The notes under the pieces: model-generated
What the model saw: the letters and a program-made list of their open reading frames with translations, nothing else
Database searches by the model: none
Told to the model about the DNA's origin: nothing
Shown: positions 52,667 to 61,882 of the stretch, piece after piece
Layout: every line of letters starts with the position of its first letter
Numbering within the stretch: position 1 is the first letter of the stretch
From: CAYWXV01 sp964462535
Lineage (GTDB): Bacteria > Bacteroidota > Ignavibacteria > OLB7
Direction of reading: 5' to 3'
Length of the DNA stretch: 64,000 nt
Assembly (NCBI GenBank): GCA_964462535.1
Contig: CAYWXV010000001.1
Span: forward strand, 372,001 to 436,000
Position numbers and translations under genes: made by a program

Positions 52667-53956
52667 ATGTCGATCATTCAAGACATCTTCGCCCGCCAGA
52701 TTCTCGATTCGCGTGGCAATCCCACTGTTGAAGTTGAGGTCGTAGTAGAGGGTGACATTCTGGGACGCGCAGCGGTGCCATCGGGGGCGTCCACTGGAGA
52801 ACACGAAGCTCTTGAGCTGCGGGATGGCGATGGATCGCGATATCTTGGACGCTCTGTCGACCAGGCCGTCCGCAACGTCAATGAGACGATCGCTGACGAG
52901 CTCGTGGGCCTGCCGGCCGATAACCAGGCTATGATTGATGCAATCATGCTGGAACTGGACGGGACCGAGAACAAGGGGAAGCTTGGTGCAAACGCAATTC
53001 TTGGCGTTTCCATGGCGTGCGCGAAGGCGTCGGCAAAGGCACATCGTCTCCCCCTCTACCGGTACCTGGGCGGGGTCAACGCACGCACCCTTCCAGTGCC
53101 GTTGATGAACATCATCAATGGTGGGAGGCACGCGGACAACAACGTGGACTTTCAGGAGTTCATGATTGCGCCCGTTGGGGGCGAGACCTTCTCCGACGCG
53201 TTGCGCTGCGGCGTAGAAGTGTTCCACTCGCTGAAGAGCGTGCTGCACGAACGAGGGCTGAGTACTGCTGTGGGGGACGAAGGTGGATTCGCGCCGTCGC
53301 TGGCCTCGAACGAAGAGGCAATCGAAATGATCATGCGTGCCATTGAGGGGGCGGGCTACCGTCCCGGTGACGATGTCTGGCTCGCACTCGACGTCGCATC
53401 GAGCGAGATGTGGTCGGATGGATCGTATAAGCTCTTCAAATCGACGCAGCAGGTTAAGACGGCGGAAGAGATGGTCGCCTGGTACGCCGACCTGACCAAG
53501 AAATACCCGATCGTCTCCATTGAAGATGGTATGGCCGAGAATGACTGGACCGGCTGGAAACTTCTGACTGAAGCGATTGGTGATCAGGTACAGCTTGTTG
53601 GTGACGACCTTTTCGTCACCAACACAGAGTACCTTTGGAAGGGGATCGAGGCGGACGTCGCGAATTCGATACTTGTGAAGCTGAATCAGATTGGCACCGT
53701 CTCGGAGACCCTTGAGGTTATCGAGCTCGCTCAGAAGAATCTGTATACCGCAATCATTTCCCACCGTTCCGGTGAAACCGAGGATGCGACCATTGCCGAC
53801 CTGGCCGTCGCAACCAATGCCGGTCAGATCAAGACCGGATCGGCAAGCCGCACCGATCGTATCGCCAAGTACAATCAGCTTCTCCGCATCGAGGAAGAGC
53901 TTGGGGCAACGGCCGAGTTCGCTGGTGAAGCTGCATTCTCACGTGGAATACTTTAA
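52667..53956 (+). CDS. eno: Enolase
   Basis: Enolase makes phosphoenolpyruvate from 2-phosphoglycerate. The 429-residue protein contains ARQILDSRGNPTVEVEV, AVPSGASTGEHEALELRDGD, LGANAILGVSMACAKA, MNIINGGRHADNNVDFQEFM (20-residue core), GDEGGFAPS, and the end SHRSGETEDATIADLAVATN with ring- and loop-forming residues all present. It is followed after 9 bases by a phosphohexomutase, probably in one transcript. Confidence 0.98.
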   Translation: MSIIQDIFARQILDSRGNPTVEVEVVVEGDILGRAAVPSGASTGEHEALELRDGDGSRYLGRSVDQAVRNVNETIADELVGLPADNQAMIDAIMLELDGTENKGKLGANAILGVSMACAKASAKAHRLPLYRYLGGVNARTLPVPLMNIINGGRHADNNVDFQEFMIAPVGGETFSDALRCGVEVFHSLKSVLHERGLSTAVGDEGGFAPSLASNEEAIEMIMRAIEGAGYRPGDDVWLALDVASSEMWSDGSYKLFKSTQQVKTAEEMVAWYADLTKKYPIVSIEDGMAENDWTGWKLLTEAIGDQVQLVGDDLFVTNTEYLWKGIEADVANSILVKLNQIGTVSETLEVIELAQKNLYTAIISHRSGETEDATIADLAVATNAGQIKTGSASRTDRIAKYNQLLRIEEELGATAEFAGEAAFSRGIL

Positions 53957-53965
53957 CGGAATCAG

Positions 53966-55372
53966 ATGTCCATTACGTTTGGCACAGACGGTTGGAGAGG
54001 GATCATCGCTGATGATTTCACCTTCGCCAACGTCGAAATAGTAGCTCGGGCGGCAGCAAAATTCTATCGCAAACACCCGAATGCGTCACGTGGCATGGTT
54101 GTCGGCTACGATGCGCGATTTCTCTCGGACCGATTCGCCGCGTTGACCGCGCGAGTTCTGGCGGCCTCGGGTATCCCGGTTCTTCTGACCGACAAAATCG
54201 CATCGACCCCTCAGGTGTCGCTTGTGGCGCGAGCGAAGAAGCTTGCTGGGGGCATCATCATAACGGCCAGTCACAATCCTGCCGAGTACAACGGCTTCAA
54301 GCTCAAGGCTGATTACGGCGGACCTTCTGCTCCCTCCGACATCGACCGAGTTCAGAAAAACATAGACGCGTGGCTGGCGAAGCCACCGTTGCGGCCATCG
54401 CGCATTCCTTCCTTCGAGGATCTGGTTGGTACTCGTGCTATCAAGACGTTTGACGCCCGGAAGCTTTATCTGGATCATCTTCGCAAGAAGATCAATTTCG
54501 ACCTCATTCGGCGATCAGGTTACCGCGTTCTGTACGACCCGATGCATGGATCTGGAATCCACACAATGGATCTGCTCCTCGAGTCTGTGGACCAGCTCCA
54601 CAACGAGTTCAATCCATCATTCGGGGATCTTGACCACCCCGAACCACTAGGCGAGTACCTCCCCGGACTGATTGATGGAATGCGAGCCGGAGGCTACTCA
54701 ATCGGACTCGCCACGGATGGAGACGCAGATCGACTTGGCGTCGTCGACGAAGACGGTGTATTCGTCGACTCGCACAGGATTTTCGTTCTTCTGATGAAGT
54801 ACCTCTTCGAGGACCGACGGATGCGAGGGGGCGTTGCCAAGACGATATCGCTGACGACCATGATCGACCGCTACTGCGAGCGGAACCGGATTCGCATGTG
54901 GGAGACGAAGGTCGGATTCAAATACATCGCCCATCTGATGACAACCGAACGGGTCGTAATCGGAGGCGAGGAATCGGGCGGGCTCGGGACCGCCCTTCAT
55001 ATCCCGGAGCGGGACGGTATCTTCAACGGCCTGTTGTTGATGGAGATGATGGCCAAACGGAAGAAGTCGATTGGAGCCCTGTCGCGCGAACTGGATGCAG
55101 AGTTCGGTGTTCACCGCTATGCACGACGAGATATCCGCATGACGCCGGAACGAAAGGACGCCATCCTGCGTCACGCACGTCGTGGTGTCGAGAAGCTGGG
55201 AGGCCTCGTGGTCGAGCGGACTTCGACGCTTGACGGATACAAGTTTTTCGTCGATGGTGGGTGGATGCTGATTCGCGCTTCCGGCACTGAGCCACTCCTG
55301 CGGTATTATGCCGAGGCAGACAGTCAGGAGAAGGTCGAGCGATTGCTTGACGCCGGACAGCAGCTTGGCTGA
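53966..55372 (+). CDS. Phosphoglucomutase/phosphomannomutase-family protein
   Basis: A 468-residue alpha-D-phosphohexomutase. The phosphoserine is S102 in ITASHNPAEYNGFKLK. The metal loop is ATDGDADRLGVVDE, sugar-binding EESGGLG follows, and the phosphate-binding loop near the end is RASGTEPLLRYYAEAD. It converts hexose 6-phosphates to 1-phosphates for glycan or polysaccharide synthesis; glucose, mannose or glucosamine specificity cannot be fixed from motifs. It forms a run with enolase and the GalT-like protein. Confidence 0.93.
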   Translation: MSITFGTDGWRGIIADDFTFANVEIVARAAAKFYRKHPNASRGMVVGYDARFLSDRFAALTARVLAASGIPVLLTDKIASTPQVSLVARAKKLAGGIIITASHNPAEYNGFKLKADYGGPSAPSDIDRVQKNIDAWLAKPPLRPSRIPSFEDLVGTRAIKTFDARKLYLDHLRKKINFDLIRRSGYRVLYDPMHGSGIHTMDLLLESVDQLHNEFNPSFGDLDHPEPLGEYLPGLIDGMRAGGYSIGLATDGDADRLGVVDEDGVFVDSHRIFVLLMKYLFEDRRMRGGVAKTISLTTMIDRYCERNRIRMWETKVGFKYIAHLMTTERVVIGGEESGGLGTALHIPERDGIFNGLLLMEMMAKRKKSIGALSRELDAEFGVHRYARRDIRMTPERKDAILRHARRGVEKLGGLVVERTSTLDGYKFFVDGGWMLIRASGTEPLLRYYAEADSQEKVERLLDAGQQLG

Positions 55373-55423
55373 TTCGTGCGACGGACCGCACACACTCCCG
55401 ACGTCGGATAACCTGCGAGGTCC

Positions 55424-56737
55424 ATGCATTACAGCACATTCTATCACATCATGACCGATGGCACGGTCAAGCAGATCAATCCCTTTACAGGGAACGAGGT
55501 CTGGGCGGTGCCAGGTCGATCATCCAAGCCCTACTCCAACGGTACATCGACCCACCCGGACGATCATCGGATTCCGGACGATCTGGATCGACTTGCCGTT
55601 TGTTCATTCTGTGAAGGGCGATATCTGGATGTCGCCCCCGAGAAGGCCCGGTGGGTGCTGCGAGATGGTGAGTGGATCGAGTTGCAGTGGTTGCCGCCCT
55701 CGGAGTACAATGGAAGCACCGCAGAGTTCCGTCGTGTGGCCAATCTCTTTGAAATCGTCACCCTGGAGTACTGGAAGAAGAACTACGGGTTTGAGCTGTC
55801 GGCCGAAGATCGCGCCCGGCTGGAGACGTATGCTGCACTCCCCACTGGCCTTGATCATCTCCGCAGTCTGGTAGAGTACAAGCAGTCATTTCGGGACGAC
55901 CCCAAGAAGCTGTCCGACGCCGACGTGCTTCTTCGGTGCGAATCGTTCTTTGGTGGATGTCACGAGATGATTATTGCCCGATCCCACTTCCAGGACAACG
56001 CGATAACCGAGGCCGATCTCGTATCGAGCGGTCTTCTCTCCATAGACCAACACTACCACTACTTTCGGGCAACAGTCGGCGCGCTGCGAGACATACTCGC
56101 GCGGAACCGCTATGTCCGATACGTTTCCGTCTTTCAGAACTGGCTCAAGAATGCGGGCGCGAGTTTCGATCACCTCCACAAACAGCTTGTAGGTTTGGAC
56201 GAGTGGGGCGCATCCATCTCGCGTCAGGTGAACATGTTGAAGGAGGACCCGAACGTCTTCAACGAATACGGTGCGAATTTCGCGGCCATGTATAACCTGG
56301 TATTTGCAGAGAACGATTACGCAATCGCATTCGTCGGGATTGGCCATCGCTTTCCCACGATTGAGATCTTCTCTCGCTCGCGACACTCACGCCCCTACGA
56401 GCACTCGCCGGAGGAACTGAAGGGTGTGAGCGATCTTGTCCACGCGTGCCACGCCGCGATGGGCCCCATGATATCGTGCAACGAGGAATGGTACTACACG
56501 CCGGTCGACGCAATTGTCTCGATGCCCTGGCATGTGTTGATCAAGTGGAGAATCAACGTTACAGCCGGCTTCGAGGGGGGAACGAGCATCTTCATCAATC
56601 CAATGACGCCGATCGAGTTGCGCGACAGGCTGGTGCCGACGCTCTACGAACTCAGGAATGAAGGGACGATTGCGAACATCCGCATTGCTGAGGAGTGTCA
56701 CATCGCCCCGAATCCATTGAAGTATTACCTGGGTTAA
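55424..56737 (+). CDS. GalT-like DUF4921-family protein (HIT superfamily)
   Basis: A 437-residue protein related to galactose-1-phosphate uridylyltransferase. An N-terminal zinc-type pair sits in CSFC (C60 and C63), then the HIT-like catalytic motif around SFDHLHKQ (H250, H252, Q254), the same arrangement as H-x-H-x-Q in GalT. It resembles the DUF4921 family, for which sugar-phosphate nucleotidyl transfer has been proposed. It lies directly after a phosphohexomutase, which would supply a sugar 1-phosphate; that pairing supports a nucleotide-sugar role. It overlaps no neighbour; the GT9 gene starts 5 bases on. Confidence 0.82.
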   Translation: MHYSTFYHIMTDGTVKQINPFTGNEVWAVPGRSSKPYSNGTSTHPDDHRIPDDLDRLAVCSFCEGRYLDVAPEKARWVLRDGEWIELQWLPPSEYNGSTAEFRRVANLFEIVTLEYWKKNYGFELSAEDRARLETYAALPTGLDHLRSLVEYKQSFRDDPKKLSDADVLLRCESFFGGCHEMIIARSHFQDNAITEADLVSSGLLSIDQHYHYFRATVGALRDILARNRYVRYVSVFQNWLKNAGASFDHLHKQLVGLDEWGASISRQVNMLKEDPNVFNEYGANFAAMYNLVFAENDYAIAFVGIGHRFPTIEIFSRSRHSRPYEHSPEELKGVSDLVHACHAAMGPMISCNEEWYYTPVDAIVSMPWHVLIKWRINVTAGFEGGTSIFINPMTPIELRDRLVPTLYELRNEGTIANIRIAEECHIAPNPLKYYLG

Positions 56738-56742
56738 CCGAC

Positions 56743-57780
56743 GTGGGACCCCGCCTGGAGAAGTCAGTCCGCGCGGGTCTCCTCCGCATTCTCACTCGAC
56801 CCAACGCGAGAGCGCGCACGTTTGCACCGCAGTCGCCACCACGTTCTGTTCTCCTGATTCGTCCCGACAGACTAGGCGACGCCATCATATCAACACCGCT
56901 TATCAAACATTTGCGCCGCGCCTGGCCTGACGCAAGATTGGACATCTTGCTTGGTCCAAAGAACCAGGCAATTGCGCCGCTACTACCCTGCATCGATCGG
57001 TGCCACGTATTGTCGATCCACCCACTGCAGACGCTGTCGGCGATTCACGCACTCCGATCGGCCCGGTACGATCTGGTGCTGAACCTCCTCCTCAAGCCCT
57101 CCGCGTCAGCCCGGGCGGCAGCTCTCCTTTCCGGTGGTCGCAGCGTAGTCAGTCTTGATACTCTGTGGGATGGCAGGGCGAGTCATACCGAGCACGTTGT
57201 GAATGCAACCTGCAGAGTGCTCGAAGTCCTTGGATTCGCGGAGGTTCCGAATGAGCCGTTGGAACCGGACGACAGTCTCGGCGTCGTGATTGCCGATGCC
57301 GCACTTGCACACGGAATGCGGACACTGGATGCTGACCAGCCGAGTGTGCTGGTGAACATTTCAGCATCGCACGCGGATCGACGGCCCGGCGAGAACTGGT
57401 ATTCGAAACTTCTTCGTGGCCTCGCAGGGGCCGGACTGCGAGCCTTTGTCGTGGGTCTTCCGTCGGATGAGGCTCGTGCCCGCCGTCTGGCAGAGACCAC
57501 GTCGGCGACATGCATACCTCCTGAGGCCGACTACGGAGCGTTTGCCGGCTACGTTGCCGCAGCGGACGTTGTGATTACGCCGGATGGGTCTGTCGTCCAT
57601 CTCTCTGCGGCCACGGGCCGCCCCACGATCGTACTGGCGAGTTCCGCACATACCGCGCAACAATGGAGCCCCTGGGGCGTTCCCTCGCAGACATTCGCGT
57701 CTCAGGGGTCGCTCGACTCCATCCCCGTGGCGGATGTCATAATCGCTGCTCAATCACTCATGGGTACTCTCGACGAGTAA
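56743..57780 (+). CDS. Glycosyltransferase family 9 (heptosyltransferase-like)
   Basis: A 345-residue GT-B enzyme of the ADP-heptose:LPS heptosyltransferase family. The family start motif is RPDRLGDAIISTPL near residue 40, followed by IHALRSARYDLVLNLLLKPS, VSGLPSDEARARR-like VVGLPSDEARARR, ADVVITPDGSVVHLSAATG and the late QWSPWG. The GTG at 56743 is chosen; an in-frame GTG at 56695 would overlap the GalT-like gene by 43 bases. It probably adds a sugar to lipopolysaccharide core or a similar envelope glycan, consistent with the MsbA-like exporter downstream. Confidence 0.9.
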   Translation: MGPRLEKSVRAGLLRILTRPNARARTFAPQSPPRSVLLIRPDRLGDAIISTPLIKHLRRAWPDARLDILLGPKNQAIAPLLPCIDRCHVLSIHPLQTLSAIHALRSARYDLVLNLLLKPSASARAAALLSGGRSVVSLDTLWDGRASHTEHVVNATCRVLEVLGFAEVPNEPLEPDDSLGVVIADAALAHGMRTLDADQPSVLVNISASHADRRPGENWYSKLLRGLAGAGLRAFVVGLPSDEARARRLAETTSATCIPPEADYGAFAGYVAAADVVITPDGSVVHLSAATGRPTIVLASSAHTAQQWSPWGVPSQTFASQGSLDSIPVADVIIAAQSLMGTLDE

Positions 57781-57795
57781 AGCGTCGACATTTGA

Positions 57796-59625
57796 ATGAA
57801 GACACTGCGACGACTCTTACCGTTTCTCAGACCGTATCGCGCCCGCGTCGCAATGGTCGTGGTGTTGAGCGCCGTCCTTTCCGTCCTCAACGCCGCCACG
57901 ATTGCAGTCGTCCTTCCGATCCTGCGTGTCATCTTCCCGGAGTCAGCAACTCCAACCTCGGTCCCGACTCAATCGGGATCACCGCAGTTTCTGGACGGCG
58001 TCAAGGAGGGCTTTCTAAACTTCGTTCACGCGGTGGTCATCGTACCTGATGATTCGATTCTCTCCCTCCGCAACCTCTGCATCTTCCTGGTCTTCCTCTT
58101 CCTGGCAAAGAACGTGGTTAAGTACGGAACCTACTTCCTGCACACCACGATCGACGAAGGAATGATGAAGGACGTGCGGGACAAGCTCTTTGGATCGACG
58201 GTAGATTTGTCGATCGACTTCTTCAATCGGAAACGGACCGGAGACCTCATCTCCGTTGTTACCAACGACGTCTCCGCGATGAACGGGACGCTTACAAATC
58301 TCGTGGGTACGGCCATTCGAGAGCCGCTGCAAGCCGTTATTATGCTCGTTCTCCTGCTTGCACTCTCCCCCACGCTCACGATTGTGGCGTTCTCCACATC
58401 CATTCTCTCACTTCTATTTGTCCGCGTTCTGGTTCGGTACATCAAGAAGTACTCCGTGCGTCTCCAGACGGCGCTGGGTGAGATGACATCCAGACTGCAT
58501 GAGACGTTTCAGAATATCCGCCTGATCAAGGGCTACTCAGCCGAGTCATACGAGAAACAGAGGTTCGAAAAGGAGACCGCGTCGTACGTGCGATCGGCGC
58601 TGAAGCACTCGGCCACGGTCAATCTTATGGGGCCGGTAACGGAGATGTTCGCGATCGTGGCGATCGGCGTCGTTCTCTTCTACGGCGGCTATCTGGTTAT
58701 TCATGGACGGATGCGAGCGGACGAACTCATCACATTTCTGTTCATCCTCTTCTCTATCATGCAGCCTGTGGTCGCCGTGTTCTCGATTCCGGCAGCTATT
58801 CAACGTGGGCTTGTTGCGGCCGATCGCGTCCTGGCGTTGATTGACGAGAGCCCGACCGTTCGTTCAGGGTCTCGCGTTGCCTCGGGCGTCATCGATACAC
58901 TGCAACTATTGAACGTTGGGTTCAGCTACCGGGTAGGCCAACCAGTACTCCGCGATGTGACATTGACCATCAAGAGGGGCCAGACCGTGGCACTGGTCGG
59001 TCCAAGCGGTGGTGGAAAGTCGACGATGATGGATCTGGTGGTGCGACTCTACGATCCTCTTCACGGCGGGCTATATGTCGACGGCGTTGACATCCGTGAA
59101 TTCGAACTGGCGTCGTATCGCGCACTGTTCGGCCTCGTTACGCAGGAATCGATTCTCTTCAATGATTCGATTTCCAACAACATTGGGTACGGCCGGTCCG
59201 CTGCATCTCGCGAAGCGATCGAGGAGGCAGCCCGTATGGCGAACGCTCACGAGTTCATCGAGAGACTCCCACAGGGATACGATACCCCGATTGGTGACCG
59301 TGGAGTTCTTCTATCCGGAGGACAGCGTCAGCGCATTGCCATCGCACGCGCCCTCGCACGCGATCCGCAGATTCTTCTGTTCGATGAGGCGACCTCCGCC
59401 CTCGATAGTGAGTCAGAGATGCTGGTTCAGGAGGCGATGGAGAGGCTGTTGGAGAACAGGACAGCGTTGATCATCGCCCACCGACTATCCACGGTGAAGA
59501 GAGCTGATCTGATAGCGGTTATTGACAATGGGACGATTGTGGAGATGGGCCGGCACGAGGAGCTCCTGGCGGCAGGCGGGCTCTACCGAAGACTGTACGA
59601 TGTCCAGTTCAAGGATGACGAATGA
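57796..59625 (+). CDS. MsbA-like ABC exporter (lipid A/glycolipid flippase type)
   Basis: A 609-residue fused permease-ATPase. The membrane domain has RLLPFLRPYRARVAMVVVL, TVDLSIDFFNRKRTGDLIS and SRLHETFQNIRLIKGYSAE (the cytoplasmic coupling helix, characteristic of MsbA-type proteins). The ATPase shows Walker A GPSGGGKSTMMD, signature LSGGQRQRIAIARALA, Walker B ILLFDEATSALDSE and switch His in LIIAHRLSTVKRA. It follows GT9 by 15 bases, so export of an envelope glycolipid is likely. Its 3' end overlaps the convergent site-2 protease gene by 17 bases. Confidence 0.9.
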   Translation: MKTLRRLLPFLRPYRARVAMVVVLSAVLSVLNAATIAVVLPILRVIFPESATPTSVPTQSGSPQFLDGVKEGFLNFVHAVVIVPDDSILSLRNLCIFLVFLFLAKNVVKYGTYFLHTTIDEGMMKDVRDKLFGSTVDLSIDFFNRKRTGDLISVVTNDVSAMNGTLTNLVGTAIREPLQAVIMLVLLLALSPTLTIVAFSTSILSLLFVRVLVRYIKKYSVRLQTALGEMTSRLHETFQNIRLIKGYSAESYEKQRFEKETASYVRSALKHSATVNLMGPVTEMFAIVAIGVVLFYGGYLVIHGRMRADELITFLFILFSIMQPVVAVFSIPAAIQRGLVAADRVLALIDESPTVRSGSRVASGVIDTLQLLNVGFSYRVGQPVLRDVTLTIKRGQTVALVGPSGGGKSTMMDLVVRLYDPLHGGLYVDGVDIREFELASYRALFGLVTQESILFNDSISNNIGYGRSAASREAIEEAARMANAHEFIERLPQGYDTPIGDRGVLLSGGQRQRIAIARALARDPQILLFDEATSALDSESEMLVQEAMERLLENRTALIIAHRLSTVKRADLIAVIDNGTIVEMGRHEELLAAGGLYRRLYDVQFKDDE

Positions 59626-60703
59626 CCGCGCTGGCCGTTGGCTCTACCTCGTAGATACCTGTCCATGAAACAGTGAGGAGGAAGATCGCGATCGCTGTCC
59701 AGCCGATGATCGTTCTCCCCCGTCCAATGGGATTAGCGTCGTCTATTTCAGGATGCTTTATTCGGATGACAAAGCGAAGAACTGCCGCCCAGAGGAGCCA
59801 TCCAGTCCACCCGCGATACCACCAGCCCGCATAGTCGTTGATTAGCTGAAGAGGAGCTTGGAGTGCGCCCGCAATGGCGTTGAAGAATGGACTGGGATCG
59901 TACCCCGCCGTTGCTTCGTACAGGAGGAGTCCAACGCCCCCCAGCCCAGCAGCCACCATGAGTCGCCAAAGCCACTTCGATACGATAGCCTGTCGTTCGC
60001 CAATCATGGCGTACAGGATATGGCCGCCGTCCAGCTGACCGATGGGGATCAGGTTGAGAGCAGTGACGAACATCCCGAACCACCCTATTGCCAGGAGAGG
60101 ATAGTGGTAGAGTTCATTCATGGGTGGGAAGAAGGCGCCATCGGGAATCAGGATTTGACGCACAAGTGCAAAGAGGGCGAAGTCGCCGAAGTACAGTCCG
60201 TGTGTAGGGAGCGACTGCAGGCCGACGTATTCAGGGTGGACGCGATGGATGACGCCTATATCCCCCGATGTCAACGTGCCTGCGATCAAATAGACAAGAG
60301 CAACAACGAACCCGGCCAGGGGTCCCGCAACACCGATATCGAACAGGGCCTTCCGGCTTGGGATGGCGGATCGCGTTCGAATGACCGCACCCATTGTTCC
60401 AAACAGAAATGGCATCGGTATGAAGAACGGGAGTGTCGCGTCGACCTTATGGATGCGAGCGGCCACATAGTGGCCAAACTCATGGGCCGACAGGAAGATG
60501 AGCAGTAGCACACTGAACGGCAGCCCACGATAGAGATTTGAGATCAGCGACTCAAACGACGAGAAGGCCTCTGGCGGGCCAACGAACGACAAGCCCGCGT
60601 ACGTCGTTGTTGCCAGCGTGAGCAGGAACAAAACGATGTGGACGGTGTACCGCTGGCGGCGCCGCGCTGGAACGTCGACTTGATTGTCGGCAGTAGTGTT
60701 CAT
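59609..60703 (-). CDS. Site-2 protease family (M50) intramembrane metalloprotease
   Basis: A 364-residue polytopic protein. The zinc motif is HEFGH (H74, E75, H78) inside FLSAHEFGHYVAARIHKV; the third ligand and substrate region lies in NLIPIGQLDGGHILYAMIG near residues 250-268. Some six to eight membrane segments. Site-2 proteases cut membrane proteins within the bilayer, usually to free a signalling factor. ATG at 60703 overlaps the upstream GT2 stop (ATGA), so they are translationally coupled; the frame to 61078 is an artefact of overlap. No anti-sigma factor target is visible nearby. Confidence 0.92.
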   Translation of the reverse strand: MNTTADNQVDVPARRRQRYTVHIVLFLLTLATTTYAGLSFVGPPEAFSSFESLISNLYRGLPFSVLLLIFLSAHEFGHYVAARIHKVDATLPFFIPMPFLFGTMGAVIRTRSAIPSRKALFDIGVAGPLAGFVVALVYLIAGTLTSGDIGVIHRVHPEYVGLQSLPTHGLYFGDFALFALVRQILIPDGAFFPPMNELYHYPLLAIGWFGMFVTALNLIPIGQLDGGHILYAMIGERQAIVSKWLWRLMVAAGLGGVGLLLYEATAGYDPSPFFNAIAGALQAPLQLINDYAGWWYRGWTGWLLWAAVLRFVIRIKHPEIDDANPIGRGRTIIGWTAIAIFLLTVSWTGIYEVEPTASAVIRHP

Positions 60704-61809
60704 GAACGATATGCTCTCCCCTTCCAAACGACGGTTCGGCGGGCAAGTAGGAACGGCGTCACAATTGCCTGCGCAAGGAAATAGAATTCGAATAGAAGAA
60801 AGCTGTTTAGCGGCCGGCCGCTTTCCAGGCGTCGAGCCGTTGGAATGATAAGCGTGAGATCGGCCAGGAACTTCGTTCCCCACACGACTCCCCACGCGAC
60901 GGGGGACACGAACGGTGCACACACGAATGCCGAGAGCATCAGAACCGCGATGATCAACACGAATCCGCCTGGGAACAGCCTTCCTCCGGCACCACCACGA
61001 GCCCAACGCTGCTTTTGACGAATGACATCGGCTATCGTGGGACACGGATGCGTCACCATCGAGGCGTCCCTGTCGCACGGAAAGATCAGTCGACCGCCAC
61101 GATTTCCAATCGCCACGAAGAGGGCGAAATCCTCGGTCACGCTGAATGGAATAGACCGATAGCCGCCGACAGACTCGTAGGCCGAACGCCGCACCGCCAT
61201 GTTGTTGCCGATCACTCCCAACATCAGCCCGAGCCCTGATGCCCCCGATCCAATTGCGTGAAGGTGGAGCCAGTCAAGGTGCTGGATGCGACTGAACAGA
61301 CTTGCACCGCGGACGAGCGTGAACGATCCGAATCCATCAACGTCGTCGCAGAAGTAGTTCGATACCGTTCGAATCCAAGTCGGGGGTGGAAGACAGTCGG
61401 CGTCAGTGAAGAGAAACAGCTCCCCCGTGGCCCGGTCCACACCCTGAGCGATCGCGCGTGCCTTTCCGGTCACATGCGACGAATCGGCAATCGTCTCAAC
61501 GGACGTTACCCGTCCTGGATGGCGGGCGGCAACACGCGCGATAACCTCGGCGGTCGCGTCGCTTGACTCATCATTGACGACGATAACCTCCGTCAGCTCG
61601 GCAGGGTAGTCCTGGGCAAGCAGACACTCAAGGCACGCCCCAATAGTGTGCTCTTCGTCGCGCGCGGCAACGACAACGGAGACGTGGTAACGTGCGTCAC
61701 CTCCATTCCGGCGCGGGAGTCGCGCACTCCTGTACCTCCCGAACGTGAGCAGGATGTACTCGACGGCATATAATGCCGACACGGCGACCAGAAGTGTTTC
61801 GATGTTCAT
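60700..61809 (-). CDS. Membrane glycosyltransferase family 2 (processive type)
   Basis: A 369-residue protein. An N-terminal anchor (about 5-25) leads to a GT-A domain with VSVVVAARDEEHTIGACLEC, EVIVVNDESSDATAEVIA, the DxD-type LFTDADCLPPP and RQKQRWARGGAGGRLFPGG, whose Q-x-x-R-W is the processive polymerase-type motif. Three C-terminal helices follow (about 270-345). Similar enzymes make polysaccharides or glycosylate lipids; product unknown. ATG at 61809 is preferred to a TTG at 61824. It is co-transcribed with the site-2 protease. Confidence 0.88.
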   Translation of the reverse strand: MNIETLLVAVSALYAVEYILLTFGRYRSARLPRRNGGDARYHVSVVVAARDEEHTIGACLECLLAQDYPAELTEVIVVNDESSDATAEVIARVAARHPGRVTSVETIADSSHVTGKARAIAQGVDRATGELFLFTDADCLPPPTWIRTVSNYFCDDVDGFGSFTLVRGASLFSRIQHLDWLHLHAIGSGASGLGLMLGVIGNNMAVRRSAYESVGGYRSIPFSVTEDFALFVAIGNRGGRLIFPCDRDASMVTHPCPTIADVIRQKQRWARGGAGGRLFPGGFVLIIAVLMLSAFVCAPFVSPVAWGVVWGTKFLADLTLIIPTARRLESGRPLNSFLLFEFYFLAQAIVTPFLLARRTVVWKGRAYRS

Positions 61810-61870
61810 GCGATTGGCCGGCAAAACTACGATCTATTCCTGCTGCCCCGGAGGTAACCCTACTTCTTCC

Positions 61871-61878
61871 TACCTTTG
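61871..61878 (+). promoter_or_regulatory. -7 promoter element directly before the LolC/E-like gene
   Basis: TACCTTTG is a perfect TAnnTTTG match ending 4 bases before the ATG at 61883; predicted transcripts would be leaderless. It lies in the 73-base space divergent from the GT2 gene. Confidence 0.5.
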
Positions 61879-61882
61879 CGCG

